Origin: Rhizobium metallidurans
GTDB lineage: Bacteria; Pseudomonadota; Alphaproteobacteria; Rhizobiales; Rhizobiaceae
Reading direction: 5' to 3'
DNA: 64,000 bases
NCBI RefSeq assembly: GCF_014196505.1
Contig: NZ_JACIDW010000018.1
Span: forward strand, 30,125-94,124
This document shows positions 36,245 through 44,993 of the stretch, one piece after another (the stretch's first letter is position 1; each line of letters opens with the position of its first letter). Under the pieces are notes generated by a model. It searched no databases, was not told where the DNA came from, and saw only the letters and a program-made list of their open reading frames with translations. The position numbers were made by a program, and so were the translations under genes.

Positions 36245-36290
36245 CAGAATTCGTCAGGCCCGAATTCGTCAGGCCAGAATTTCGTCAGGG
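36245..36290. repeat. Short tandem repeat of about 15 bases, three units
   Basis: GAATTCGTCAGGCC occurs twice, then a variant GAATTTCGTCAGGG follows, directly downstream of the efflux pump gene. Such short arrays often arise by slippage. No function is apparent. Confidence 0.8.
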
Positions 36291-36303
36291 CTGTCGTGAG
36301 CCG

Positions 36304-37896
36304 TCAGTGGCCGCCGCCACCTCCGCCACCGCCTTGCGGCGGCGCCGGCTTGTCGATCAGCACGATACCGAGCAGCATCGCCACGAAAAGGCCGGTGAGG
36401 ATGACGAAAATATCGCTGAACGACATCACCATCGCCTGCTTCGTCACCAGCCCGACCATCTGCTTGATCGCGATGGCGGCGCCGTCCATGCCGTAGGCAT
36501 CGTAATTCGAGGTCATCGACTTCATCTGGTCGAGCGCCATCGGGTTGCCCCAGTCCAGGCCCTCGCGGATGCGCTGGTAGTGCACGTCCTGGCGATTGGT
36601 CAGCACGGTATTGATGACAGCCAGACCGACGGCGCCGCCGAGGTTGCGCGTCAGGTTGAACAGGCCGGACGCGCCGCGGATACGCGCCGGCGACATGGTG
36701 CCCAGCGCGATGTTGTTGATCGGCACCATGCACATCATCAGGCCGAAGCCGCGCAGGATCTGCGGGATCAGGAGCTCGTAGAAATCCCAGTCGGTGGTTA
36801 CGCCGGTCATGATCCAGGTGCCGGCCGCGAAGCTCGCGAAGCCGAGCACCATCATCAGCCGCAGGTCCATCTTCGCCGACAGCTTGCCGGCGATCGGCGC
36901 TGTCAGGAACATGGCGAGACCCGAAACGAACATCGTTTCGCCGATCATCAGCGAATCGTAGCCGCGGATGCGCCCGAGATAGAGAGGGTAGATGTAGGTC
37001 AGGCCGTAAAGCCCGATACCCATGACGAAGGAAAACAGCGAGCCGACCGCGAAGTTTCGGTTGCTGAATGCCCTGAGATCGACGACGGGGAAGTCCACCT
37101 TGAAGGCGCGGTAGAAGAAGACCACGCAGCCGATGGCCGATGCTATCGCGCCGAGAACGATGTTGCGGTCGTTGAACCAGTCGTTCGAGTTGCCCTCTTC
37201 GAGCACGTATTCCAGCGCGCCGAGGAAGACCCCCATCGACACGAGGCCCCACCAGTCGAACTTCTTGAACAGTGAGAATTCCGGTTTGTCGAAGTCGATG
37301 AAGTTCCAGGCCACGATCGTCACGATGATGCCGGGAATGATGTTGACGAGAAACAGCCAGTGCCAGGAGAAGGCATCGCTGAGATAGCCGCCGACCGTCG
37401 GGCCGATGGTCGGCGCCAGCGTCGCGATCAGGCCGATGATCGGCGATACGATGCTGCGCTTGGATGGCGGGAAGATCGTGAAGGCGGCGGCGAACACCGA
37501 CGGGATCATGCCGCCGCCGATAAAGCCCTGGATCGCGCGATAGACGATCATCTGGTCGATATTCGTCGCGGTGGCGCACAATGCGCTGGCCGCGGTGAAG
37601 CCCGCCGCCGAGAAGGCGAAGAGGTAGCGCGTCGAGATGATGCGCGCCAAGGTACCGGAGAGCGGAATCATGATGACTTCCGCGATCAGATAGGACGTCT
37701 GCACCCAGCCGATTTCATCCGTGCCGGCGCTGAGGCCGGCCTGGATTTCGGCCAGCGACGCCGACACGATCTGAATATCCAGGATGGACATGAACATCCC
37801 CACGACCATCGCGAAAAACGCGATGAGCTTGCGGGGGTCCATGGTATCGGCAGCCGGCGTGGCCGGCATCGATCCTGCTGTTGTGCTCGCGGCCAT
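36304..37896 (-). CDS. DHA2-family multidrug efflux MFS permease (EmrB-like)
   Basis: A 530-residue membrane protein with about 14 transmembrane helices. GMFMSILDIQIVSASLAEIQ starts helix 1 with the DHA2 motif, and WVQTSYLIAEVIMIPLSGTL follows. It exports drugs or other hydrophobic compounds by proton antiport, working with the HlyD-type adaptor encoded just upstream. The C-terminus ends PPQGGGGGGGGH, an unusual Gly-His tail encoded by a GCC/GGC-rich stretch. The gene starts 50 bases after the adaptor gene. Confidence 0.93.
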   Translation of the reverse strand: MAASTTAGSMPATPAADTMDPRKLIAFFAMVVGMFMSILDIQIVSASLAEIQAGLSAGTDEIGWVQTSYLIAEVIMIPLSGTLARIISTRYLFAFSAAGFTAASALCATATNIDQMIVYRAIQGFIGGGMIPSVFAAAFTIFPPSKRSIVSPIIGLIATLAPTIGPTVGGYLSDAFSWHWLFLVNIIPGIIVTIVAWNFIDFDKPEFSLFKKFDWWGLVSMGVFLGALEYVLEEGNSNDWFNDRNIVLGAIASAIGCVVFFYRAFKVDFPVVDLRAFSNRNFAVGSLFSFVMGIGLYGLTYIYPLYLGRIRGYDSLMIGETMFVSGLAMFLTAPIAGKLSAKMDLRLMMVLGFASFAAGTWIMTGVTTDWDFYELLIPQILRGFGLMMCMVPINNIALGTMSPARIRGASGLFNLTRNLGGAVGLAVINTVLTNRQDVHYQRIREGLDWGNPMALDQMKSMTSNYDAYGMDGAAIAIKQMVGLVTKQAMVMSFSDIFVILTGLFVAMLLGIVLIDKPAPPQGGGGGGGGH

Positions 37897-37946
37897 CGGC
37901 CTACCTCGTCAGACGATATTATGGGCCAGGTCCAGCGCGAAGCGCG

Positions 37947-39137
37947 TTACTTGGCGGCATCCGGCGCCGTGCGCGTATCGACGTCGACAACCACGCTCAG
38001 GCCCGCGCGCAGTCGGCCCGTGTCGAGCGCTTCCTGCGGCAGGGCGATACGCACCGGCACGCGCTGGATGATCTTGGTGAAGTTGCCCGTCGCGTTCTCC
38101 GGCGGCAGCAGCGAGAACACCGAGCCCGATGCCGGCGAGATCGACTCGACGGTGCCGACGATCGGATCATCGCCATAGGCATCGACGCGGACATCGACCT
38201 TCGAACCCGGAACCAGCTGCTGGATCTGCGTTTCCTTGAAGTTCGCGTCGATATAGAGTTCGCGGATCGGCACGAGCGCCATCAAGCGCTGGCCGGGCGA
38301 GACCAGGTCGCCTTCCTGAACCGAGCGGTTGCCGACGACACCGTCATAGGGCGCCTTCAGCACCGTGAACGACAGGTCGCGGGCGGCCTTGTCCCGGGCA
38401 AGCTCGAGCTGGCGGATCGTGCCTTCGGCTTCGCGGCGCTGCGCATGGAGCAGCGTCACGTTGGCTTCGGCCGACGCGATGGCGGCATTGCCGCCGACCA
38501 GATTGGCGCGCGCCTGATCGAGCGCGATATTGGCGGTATCGAGCGAGGCGGTGGTGCCGACCGACTTCGCCTGCAGTTCGCTGGCGCGGGTCTGGGTGAT
38601 CTGCGCACCGCGCAGCGTGGCATCCAGGGCAACCTTCTGCGCCTTGGCCTGGTCGAGGCTCGCCTCGCCGCCGGCGATCTGCGCGTCGATGCGCTGCAGC
38701 GACAGCTTCTCGGTGTCGAGCGAGGCCTGCGCCTGCTCGAGCGCCAGCTTGTAGTCGCCGTCGTCGAGCGTCGCCAGGATATCGCCGGCCTTGACCTGCT
38801 GGTTGGCGACGACATTCACCTTGGCGACGTAGCCCGTGACCTTCGGCGAAATCGTTGCGATGTCACCCTCGATATAGGCGTCGTCGGTCGAAACCATGAA
38901 GCGGCCGACCGTCAACCACTGATAGCCGTAATAGGCGGCGCCGGCGAGAAGCACGAGCCCGAGGATCGGAAGCACGGGGCTGCGCTTCTTTTTCTTCTGC
39001 TCGGGCGCCGTCTCCACAGGGGCCGCGGTCTGCGGCGTACGCGGCGCTTCGGCCGTGGTCACGGCTGCTTCCTGAGCCTCGCCATCAGCGGGCTTGCTGA
39101 CAATGCGGGCGACATTGGCGTTCTGGCTAGACGACAT
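37947..39137 (-). CDS. HlyD/EmrA-type membrane fusion protein
   Basis: A 396-residue adaptor. A cytoplasmic N-terminus of about 50 residues is followed by a transmembrane helix (SPVLPILGLVLLAGAAYYGY), then DDAYIEGDIATISPKVTGYV, which starts the barrel-sandwich hybrid domain; a long coiled-coil hairpin (about residues 130-260) and the VLKAPYDGVVGNRSVQEGDL lipoyl half follow. It links the EmrB-like pump to an outer-membrane TolC-type channel that is not encoded here. The operon is divergent from a TetR gene. Confidence 0.93.
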   Translation of the reverse strand: MSSSQNANVARIVSKPADGEAQEAAVTTAEAPRTPQTAAPVETAPEQKKKKRSPVLPILGLVLLAGAAYYGYQWLTVGRFMVSTDDAYIEGDIATISPKVTGYVAKVNVVANQQVKAGDILATLDDGDYKLALEQAQASLDTEKLSLQRIDAQIAGGEASLDQAKAQKVALDATLRGAQITQTRASELQAKSVGTTASLDTANIALDQARANLVGGNAAIASAEANVTLLHAQRREAEGTIRQLELARDKAARDLSFTVLKAPYDGVVGNRSVQEGDLVSPGQRLMALVPIRELYIDANFKETQIQQLVPGSKVDVRVDAYGDDPIVGTVESISPASGSVFSLLPPENATGNFTKIIQRVPVRIALPQEALDTGRLRAGLSVVVDVDTRTAPDAAK

Positions 39138-39171
39138 GAGAGAATACCGGTAAATCGAGTAAAACAGATCG

Positions 39172-39188
39172 AACTGAACGGTTCGGTT
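39172..39188. promoter_or_regulatory. Operator-like palindrome 1 in the efflux/TetR intergenic region
   Basis: AACTGAACGGTTCGGTT is a 17-base palindrome around a central G with one mismatched pair. It lies 35 bases before the adaptor start and shares the GAAC/GTTC half-sites of the second site. Confidence 0.65.
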
Positions 39189-39227
39189 TAGTTGACATAG
39201 AACCTTTTAACGTTCATATCAAGATGT

Positions 39228-39247
39228 ATCGAACCACCCGGTTCGAT
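39228..39247. promoter_or_regulatory. Operator-like palindrome 2 in the efflux/TetR intergenic region
   Basis: ATCGAACCACCCGGTTCGAT has perfect 8-bp arms and a 4-base spacer. It lies 45 bases before the tetR start. Together with site 1 it is a likely target of the TetR protein, allowing control of both divergent units. Confidence 0.7.
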
Positions 39248-39291
39248 TTTGTTAACGAAACATTCGCACATGCGAATATGGTTAAGGAGCT

Positions 39292-39963
39292 ATGACAGAC
39301 TTTTCCGACGTATCCATGGAGGAATCGACATCCGCGGGAGGCAGATGGGCGGCGGGTGAGGACCCCGCCAAGCGCAAGCAAATCCTCGACGGCGCCCGGC
39401 GCGCGTTCATGAAATACGGCTTCGATGCCGCAAGCATGAACGACATCACGCGCGAGGCCGGCGTTTCGAAGGGAACGCTCTACGTATACTTCGCCAACAA
39501 GGAAGAGCTGTTCGCCGCGATGATCGAAAGCGAGCGCGCCGCCTTCGTTGCCGCGATGCGCACCACCCTTGCCGAACGCGAGGACGTGGAAGCCGGCCTG
39601 CATGATTTCGGCATGGATTTCATCGCCCACCTGACCGACGAGAAGGTCATCAACGCCATGCGCACGGTGCTTGGCGTGCGTGATCGCATGCCGGCGCTCT
39701 GTCAGCGCTTCTTCAACGGCCCGGAGAACCTGCGCACCATCCTGCGAGACTATCTCGTGCGCTATGTCGAGGCCGGCAAGCTCGATATTTCGGACATCGA
39801 CCTGGCCGCCGCCCAGTTTCTCGATCTCTCGAGCGGCAGTTTCTTCAAGTTCCGCCTGTTCGGCAGCATGGAAAAGCCGCCGTCGAAACAGGAAGCCGAA
39901 CGCGTCATCAATGGCGCCGTGCGCATGTTCATGGCGACCTACGGGGTCGCGAACGATCGCTGA
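39292..39963 (+). CDS. TetR/AcrR-family repressor of the efflux operon
   Basis: A 223-residue regulator. Residues about 25-75 form the TetR DNA-binding domain (KRKQILDGARRAFMKYGFDA, then INDITREAGVSKGTLYVYFANKEELF with M-N-D-I-T spacing), followed by a helical ligand-binding domain. It is divergent from the HlyD/EmrB operon and two palindromes lie between them, so it probably represses the pump until a substrate binds. The inducer is unknown. Confidence 0.92.
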   Translation: MTDFSDVSMEESTSAGGRWAAGEDPAKRKQILDGARRAFMKYGFDAASMNDITREAGVSKGTLYVYFANKEELFAAMIESERAAFVAAMRTTLAEREDVEAGLHDFGMDFIAHLTDEKVINAMRTVLGVRDRMPALCQRFFNGPENLRTILRDYLVRYVEAGKLDISDIDLAAAQFLDLSSGSFFKFRLFGSMEKPPSKQEAERVINGAVRMFMATYGVANDR

Positions 39964-40094
39964 CATGCATATGGCGGGATATTGACTACGGAATAAAAGC
40001 CCGCCGACTTTCGTATATCCCCTTACGCGCTTGCCAAGCGAATGCGCGTGGTTACATTCGAGCGACCGCTAAAGGGCCGCAAAGGGATATATAG

Positions 40095-40856
40095 ATGCAA
40101 GAAATCATGATGCTCGTGCAGGACCCGGCCGCCTGGGTGGCTCTTGTCACCCTGGTGGTGATGGAAGTGGTTCTCGGGATCGACAATCTCATCTTCATTT
40201 CCATTCTCACCAACAAGCTGCCACCCGAATCGCGCGAGAAGGCCCGCAAGATCGGTATCGGTCTCGCGCTGATCATGCGCCTGGCGCTGCTTGGCACCGT
40301 TGCCTGGATCGTCAAGCTGACGACGCCGGTCTTCGAAGTCTTCGGCCAGAGCTTCTCGTGGAAGGACATGATCCTGATTGCCGGCGGTCTCTTCCTCCTG
40401 TGGAAGGCGACCAAGGAAATCCACCACACGGTCGATCCCGCCGAACAGGCAAACGATGCCGCCGCCAACGCGGGGACGACGACCTTTGCCGCCGCGATCG
40501 GCCAGATCCTGGTGCTCGACCTCGTCTTTTCCGTCGACAGCATCATCACCGCCGTCGGCATGACCCCTTATCTGTCGATCATGGTGATCGCCGTCGTCGC
40601 CGCCGTCACCGTCATGCTGGTGGCCGCGACCCCGCTTGCCAACTTCATCGAGAAGAACCCGACCATCGTCATGCTGGCGCTCGGCTTCCTGATGATGATC
40701 GGCACGACGCTGATCGCCCAGGGCATGGGTTTCGAGGTCCCCAAGGGCTACGTCTACGCCGCCATGGCCTTCTCGGCGCTGGTCGAGGGCCTCAACATGC
40801 TGGCGCGCAACGCCAAGAAGCGAAAGCGCGAGGCCACGAAAGAGACCTTGCACTGA
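40095..40856 (+). CDS. TerC family membrane protein
   Basis: A 253-residue inner-membrane protein with about seven helices. LVVMEVVLGIDNLIFISIL and LVLDLVFSVDSIITAVGM are the two repeats with the conserved acidic GIDN and SVDS motifs of TerC. The C-terminus is basic (KKRKREATKETLH). TerC proteins take part in metal homeostasis, with manganese export shown for several, and were first found with tellurite resistance. No yybP-ykoY manganese riboswitch was recognised in the short leader. A strong terminator follows. Confidence 0.92.
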   Translation: MQEIMMLVQDPAAWVALVTLVVMEVVLGIDNLIFISILTNKLPPESREKARKIGIGLALIMRLALLGTVAWIVKLTTPVFEVFGQSFSWKDMILIAGGLFLLWKATKEIHHTVDPAEQANDAAANAGTTTFAAAIGQILVLDLVFSVDSIITAVGMTPYLSIMVIAVVAAVTVMLVAATPLANFIEKNPTIVMLALGFLMMIGTTLIAQGMGFEVPKGYVYAAMAFSALVEGLNMLARNAKKRKREATKETLH

Positions 40857-40864
40857 CAAGCAAG

Positions 40865-40894
40865 AGGGCGCGACCTGATGGCCGCGCCCTTTTC
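40865..40894 (+). terminator. Intrinsic terminator after terC-type gene
   Basis: AGGGCGCG and CGCGCCCT (40865-40872 and 40883-40890) form an 8-bp stem followed by TTTTC. It lies nine bases after the stop codon. Confidence 0.88.
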
Positions 40895-40912
40895 ATATCC
40901 TGTGCCCGCCAA

Positions 40913-41458
40913 TCAGCCGGCCGCCAGTTCCTTGTCGATCGCCAGCACCAGACGCTGGTCGTCGGCGGTCACGTCGGGTGCGAAACGCGCGACGACCTTG
41001 CCGTCGCGGCCGATCAGGAACTTCTCGAAGTTCCACAGCACGCCCTTGTCGTCCGAAGCGGCAAGACCGCGATCGACCAGCTTCTCGCGCATCGGGCCCT
41101 CGCCCGTCGTCGGCAGGCCGGTGCCCGTCAGCATCTTGTAAAGCGGATGCTGGTCGTCGCCCTTGACCGAGATCTTCGAGAAGATCGGGAACTTCACGTC
41201 ATAGGTCAGCGTGCAGAACTCGACGATCTCGGCGTCGGTGCCCGGCTCCTGGCCCTTGAAGTTGTTGGCCGGAAAGGCGGCGATCACGAAGCCGCGCTCG
41301 CGCTTGTCCTCGTAGAGCTTCTCCAGCCCCTCGTACTGCGTCGTCAGCCCGCATTTCGAGGCGACGTTGACGACAAGCACGACCTTGCCCTTGTATTCGT
41401 TCAGCGTGGTCTCGCGTCCATCGGCGAGCTTTACCGGCACGCTCAAGATATCGGTCAT
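40913..41458 (-). CDS. Glutathione peroxidase family thiol peroxidase
   Basis: A 181-residue enzyme of the GPx/BtuE family. The peroxidatic Cys36 is in VNVASKCGLTTQ, Gln70 in FPANNFKGQEPG and Trp in GVLWNFEKFLIGRDG, completing the catalytic set. Bacterial members use Cys rather than selenocysteine and are often reduced by thioredoxin. It detoxifies hydrogen peroxide and organic peroxides in the cytoplasm. The second of two consecutive ATG codons (41456-41458) has GGAG at better spacing than the first. Confidence 0.93.
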   Translation of the reverse strand: MTDILSVPVKLADGRETTLNEYKGKVVLVVNVASKCGLTTQYEGLEKLYEDKRERGFVIAAFPANNFKGQEPGTDAEIVEFCTLTYDVKFPIFSKISVKGDDQHPLYKMLTGTGLPTTGEGPMREKLVDRGLAASDDKGVLWNFEKFLIGRDGKVVARFAPDVTADDQRLVLAIDKELAAG

Positions 41459-41594
41459 CATCAATCTCCAACATGAAATACCGAGGCGGAAGCTATACCC
41501 GCGCGACCGTTTGTCCAGCGCGGAAAATCGCCCGCTGGCAAAATCGCCCAAACCATCTAGTCTAAAGCGCGGACGCCATCTGGGGAGGTTCGGC

Positions 41595-42353
41595 ATGTCT
41601 CGGGAAGTGTTTGTGGCGGCCGTCATCTGCGCCTGCCTGATCGCCGCCTCGATCGGCACCATGCTCAGCTATCACAGGCTGCCGAGCCACCACCGTCAGG
41701 AAGAGACCAATGCCGTCGTGCGGCTGGTGGCCAACATCTTCGTCGTCATGACCTCGCTGGTCTTCAGTCTAATGATCAACTCGGCGAAGAACACCTTCGA
41801 GGGCATCGACAGCAACGTCCACGCCTTCGCCACCCAGATCATCCTCTTCGACCAGACGCTTCGAACCTACGGGCTGGAGGCCAACGAGACCAAGCAGCGC
41901 CTTTCCACCTATGTCGAAATAGCACTGGGCAACGTTCCGCCATCCAGCGACCCGCTGGTCAAGGGCGACCCGGCCGCCGAATTCGCCCTGAACGAAGTGG
42001 GAAACAGCCTGGCGCTTCTCGCCCCGGACGATCCCGGCCACATCGCGCTGCTCGACAATGCGCGCCAGCAATATCAGCGGCTCGTCGAGCAGCGCTGGGT
42101 CCTCGTCGAGCAGTCGGAAGGCGTCATCCCACGGCCGCTGATCTCCATGCTGGTGACATGGCTGATCCTGATTTTCGCGAGCTTCGGCTATCGCGCGCCG
42201 AAAAACATCATCGTCGTCTCGATGTTCATCATCGCCGCCTTCCTGATCTCGGCCTCGATTTATCTGGTGCTCGACATGGACATTCCCTTCAACGGCCTCA
42301 TCCAGATTTCCGACCTGCCGCTGCGCCGGGCCCTGGCGGAAATCCAGCGCTGA
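41595..42353 (+). CDS. DUF4239 (bestrophin-like) membrane protein
   Basis: A 252-residue protein with two N-terminal helices (about 5-25 and 45-65, ANIFVVMTSLVFSLMINSAK), a soluble helical region, and two C-terminal helices (MLVTWLILIFASFGY and NIIVVSMFIIAAFLISASIY). The arrangement matches DUF4239, described as bestrophin-like. Function is not known; a channel or sensor role is possible. The ATG at 41595 has GGGGAGG upstream. It is divergent from the peroxidase gene. Confidence 0.75.
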   Translation: MSREVFVAAVICACLIAASIGTMLSYHRLPSHHRQEETNAVVRLVANIFVVMTSLVFSLMINSAKNTFEGIDSNVHAFATQIILFDQTLRTYGLEANETKQRLSTYVEIALGNVPPSSDPLVKGDPAAEFALNEVGNSLALLAPDDPGHIALLDNARQQYQRLVEQRWVLVEQSEGVIPRPLISMLVTWLILIFASFGYRAPKNIIVVSMFIIAAFLISASIYLVLDMDIPFNGLIQISDLPLRRALAEIQR

Positions 42354-42401
42354 CGAAAACCGAATGGGGAACCATATCGGCGCTCGATCGGTTTGGTCGG
42401 T

Positions 42402-42521
42402 ATGAAGAGCACAGGAAACAAAGCCCGCCGCGGCATGACGCGGTTCGTCGCCATCATATTCATCACGGCCGTCGTCATCGCCACGGCCTACTATTTCGTT
42501 TTCACACCCGGCTCCGCCTGA
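42402..42521 (+). CDS. Small single-helix membrane protein (39 aa)
   Basis: A 39-residue frame reads MKSTGNKARRGMTRFVAIIF and continues as a hydrophobic helix ending TAYYFVFTPGSA. A basic N-terminus followed by one transmembrane segment is typical of small membrane proteins. It follows the DUF4239 gene after 48 bases and could be co-transcribed with it. There is no clear ribosome-binding site, so the call is tentative. Confidence 0.45.
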   Translation: MKSTGNKARRGMTRFVAIIFITAVVIATAYYFVFTPGSA

Positions 42522-42530
42522 CGACGCCAA

Positions 42531-42791
42531 TCACTTAGCCGGCTTGAAGGTCCATTTCACGACGTAGTCGCCGTTGCGTTTGGTCTTGATCCTGGTCTTG
42601 ACCCTCACGGGACCGCCGATGGCCGCCTCCGCCGCCTCGAATGCCTGGCGGGCCTGCGCCATGGCGTCGTGATACGCGGAGTTGTCGCGTCGCGGGCTGT
42701 CGGCGATCTGTTTCAGGAGCGTCAGCGTATCGGGTGCCTGTTCATCCGGACGCTTGCTGCCAGCTGCGCTCTTGCGCGTCTCATTGCCCAT
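42531..42791 (-). CDS. Small conserved-type hypothetical protein
   Basis: An 86-residue soluble protein with a disordered N-terminus (MGNETRKSAAGSKRPDEQAP), a helix (LTLLKQIADSPRRDN and ARQAFEAAEAAIGG), and a basic beta-rich tail (VRVKTRIKTKRNGDYVVKWT). No family is recognised. The ATG at 42789-42791 has GGAG five bases upstream; another in-frame ATG lies seven codons earlier. It is convergent with the small membrane protein gene. Confidence 0.6.
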   Translation of the reverse strand: MGNETRKSAAGSKRPDEQAPDTLTLLKQIADSPRRDNSAYHDAMAQARQAFEAAEAAIGGPVRVKTRIKTKRNGDYVVKWTFKPAK

Positions 42792-42992
42792 TCCCGCTCC
42801 GCCCATGCTCACGCCATTCGTCCGTCAGCGTCCATATACCGGCCGGGAACGAAATCTCAATGCGGGCGAGCGCCGCGCGCCGATGCCGCGCGAATTTTGC
42901 CCGGGGCGAGCCATTGAAGTGCATCGCGCGCGGCACAGTTATCCGCAGACGCGGGAAATCTCCCGGCATCCGCTCTCTGTTCCCGGAAACGC

Positions 42993-44762
42993 ATGACAAC
43001 ACAGCAGATTCTCGCCTTCGGCGTCATTGGCCTGATGATGGCGGTCTTCATCTGGGACCGTTTTCGCTACGATCTCGTCGCGTGCTGCGCGCTGGTGCTG
43101 GCGATCGCCGTCGGTCTCGTGCCCTTCGACAAGGCCTTCTCCGGCTTCAGCGACGACATCGTCATCATCGTCGGCAGCGCGCTCGTCGTCAGCGCCGGCG
43201 TCGCCCGCTCCGGCATCGTCGATACCGCGATCAAGCGTTTCTTTCCCAATCTCGACACGCTGCACACGCAGCTCGCGCTGCTGCTCGTCGTCGTCGCCGT
43301 GCTCTCCGCCTTCATCAAGAACATCGGCGCGCTGGCGATCATGATCCCGGTCGCCTTCCAGTTCGCCCGCAAGAGCGGCAAGTCGCCCTCGCTCTATCTG
43401 ATGCCGATGAGCTTCGCCGCCCTTCTCGGCGGCCTGATGACGCAGATCGGCACCTCGCCCAACATCGTCGTCTCGCGCCTGCGCGGCGAGATAACAGGCA
43501 CGCCCTTCACCATGTTCGACTTCACCCCCGTCGGCGCCACGCTGGCGCTGGTGGGCGTCGTCTTCCTGATCTTCTTCCACTGGCTGGTCCCTGAAAGAAA
43601 GAACGAAAACCCGTCGCTGGAAGAGGCGCTCGACGCCAAGGCCTATTTCTCCGAAGCCACGGTGGCCGAGGAATCGACCGTCGAGGGCAAGCCGCTCAGC
43701 GACCTCCTGAAACTCGGCGACGGCGACGCCGTGGCGACCGCGATCCTGCGCGGCCACACCCGCCTCTCGCCCTTTCCCGACGTGCAGCTGAGAAGCGGCG
43801 ACACGCTGCTGCTCGAGGGCAGTCCCGACGCGCTCGATCGCGTCGTCTCCAACGCCAAGCTGAAACTCTCGGGCAAGCCGATCGCCGACCCCGCCGAGCG
43901 CAACGACCTGATCTCGATCGAGGCGATCGTCGCGTCGGAATCGCAGCTGGTCGGCTGGTCGGCGCGGCAGCTGTCGCTGTCCAACCGCCGCAGCGTCAAT
44001 CTTCTCGCCGTCTCCCGCAAGGGCCATCGACTGAACGAGCGCCTGAGCGAAGTCAGGCTTCGCGCCGGCGACGTGCTGGTGCTGCAGGGCAACCGCCGCA
44101 ACCTCCCCGCCTTCCTGCAGGAATTCGCCTGCCTGCCGCTTGCCCAGCGCGACATTATGCTCGGCACCTCGCGCCGCGCCTATCTTCCGCTGCTGATCCT
44201 GCTCGCCGCCATGGCCGCCACCGCGACCGGCGCGGTGCCAGTCGCCGTCTCCTTCTTCTGCGCGGCGCTCGCCATGGTCGTCTTCCGCGTCATCCCGCTG
44301 GTCGATGTCTACAAGGCGCTCGATGCTCCGATCCTGATCATGCTCGCGACGCTGATCCCGGTTTCCGACACGCTGAGGACGACGGGAGGCAGTGAGCTGA
44401 TCGCCGGCTGGCTCGGCACGCTCGCCGCCCAGATGCCGCATTACGGCGCGCTGGCGTTGATCCTGATCACCGCCATGGCCGTGACGCCCTTCCTCAACAA
44501 CGCCGCCACCGTGCTCGTCATGGCCCCGATTGCCGCGAGCTTCGCCGAAACGCTCGGCTACAGACCCGACGCCTTCCTGATGGCGGTGGCGATCGGCGCC
44601 GGTTGCGATTTCCTGACCCCGATCGGACACCAGTGCAACACGCTGGTCTTCGGCCCCGGCGGTTATCGCTTCAGCGACTACCCCCGGCTCGGCCTGCCGC
44701 TTTCCTTCCTGATCATCCTCGTCAGCGTGCCGCTGCTGCTCTGGGTGTGGCCGGTCACCTGA
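42993..44762 (+). CDS. SLC13/DASS family permease with two TrkA-C domains
   Basis: A 589-residue inner-membrane transporter with about 11 helices split by a cytoplasmic region (about 205-400) that holds two RCK_C/TrkA-C modules (LRSGDTLLLEGSPDALDRVV and LRAGDVLVLQGNRRNLPAFL). The membrane motifs LGGLMTQIGTSPNIVVS and CDFLTPIGHQCNTLVFGPGG contain the Asn-Thr/Ser-rich substrate and sodium sites of DASS carriers. Substrates in this family include dicarboxylates and sulfate; the one here is unknown. Confidence 0.92.
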   Translation: MTTQQILAFGVIGLMMAVFIWDRFRYDLVACCALVLAIAVGLVPFDKAFSGFSDDIVIIVGSALVVSAGVARSGIVDTAIKRFFPNLDTLHTQLALLLVVVAVLSAFIKNIGALAIMIPVAFQFARKSGKSPSLYLMPMSFAALLGGLMTQIGTSPNIVVSRLRGEITGTPFTMFDFTPVGATLALVGVVFLIFFHWLVPERKNENPSLEEALDAKAYFSEATVAEESTVEGKPLSDLLKLGDGDAVATAILRGHTRLSPFPDVQLRSGDTLLLEGSPDALDRVVSNAKLKLSGKPIADPAERNDLISIEAIVASESQLVGWSARQLSLSNRRSVNLLAVSRKGHRLNERLSEVRLRAGDVLVLQGNRRNLPAFLQEFACLPLAQRDIMLGTSRRAYLPLLILLAAMAATATGAVPVAVSFFCAALAMVVFRVIPLVDVYKALDAPILIMLATLIPVSDTLRTTGGSELIAGWLGTLAAQMPHYGALALILITAMAVTPFLNNAATVLVMAPIAASFAETLGYRPDAFLMAVAIGAGCDFLTPIGHQCNTLVFGPGGYRFSDYPRLGLPLSFLIILVSVPLLLWVWPVT

Positions 44763-44879
44763 GACGTGACCCGATGCGCGTGCCGAACCGGCGCAACCGA
44801 CGGCGCGGGCGGCATTTTCCTTGACGTGTGCAGCCGAATATGGCCTTAAAGCCAGCCAAACGGACAATTGGCCGGGCAA

Positions 44880-44898
44880 GCGGGCGAAACGCCCTTTT
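44880..44898 (+). terminator. Terminator after the SLC13 permease
   Basis: GGGCG-AAA-CGCCC is followed by TTTT (44895-44898). The stem is short but the U-tract is clear. It separates the permease from gltX. Confidence 0.6.
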
Positions 44899-44993
44899 CC
44901 GGTCGGTTTCCTGATCCAGTTATCTGCATTCTCAAGGCCGAGCGTCGCTTTCCCTCAGAAAGCCGTCCGGCATTTATTTGACGGGCACATAAA

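Noticed and set aside
39964..40094. yybP-ykoY manganese riboswitch upstream of the TerC gene
   Set aside because: The conserved core sequence is not present in this short leader.
42939..44879. Minus-strand open frame of 646 codons opposite the SLC13 permease
   Set aside because: Low-complexity Gln/Asp/Arg/Gly sequence with no family pattern; the plus-strand permease is certain.
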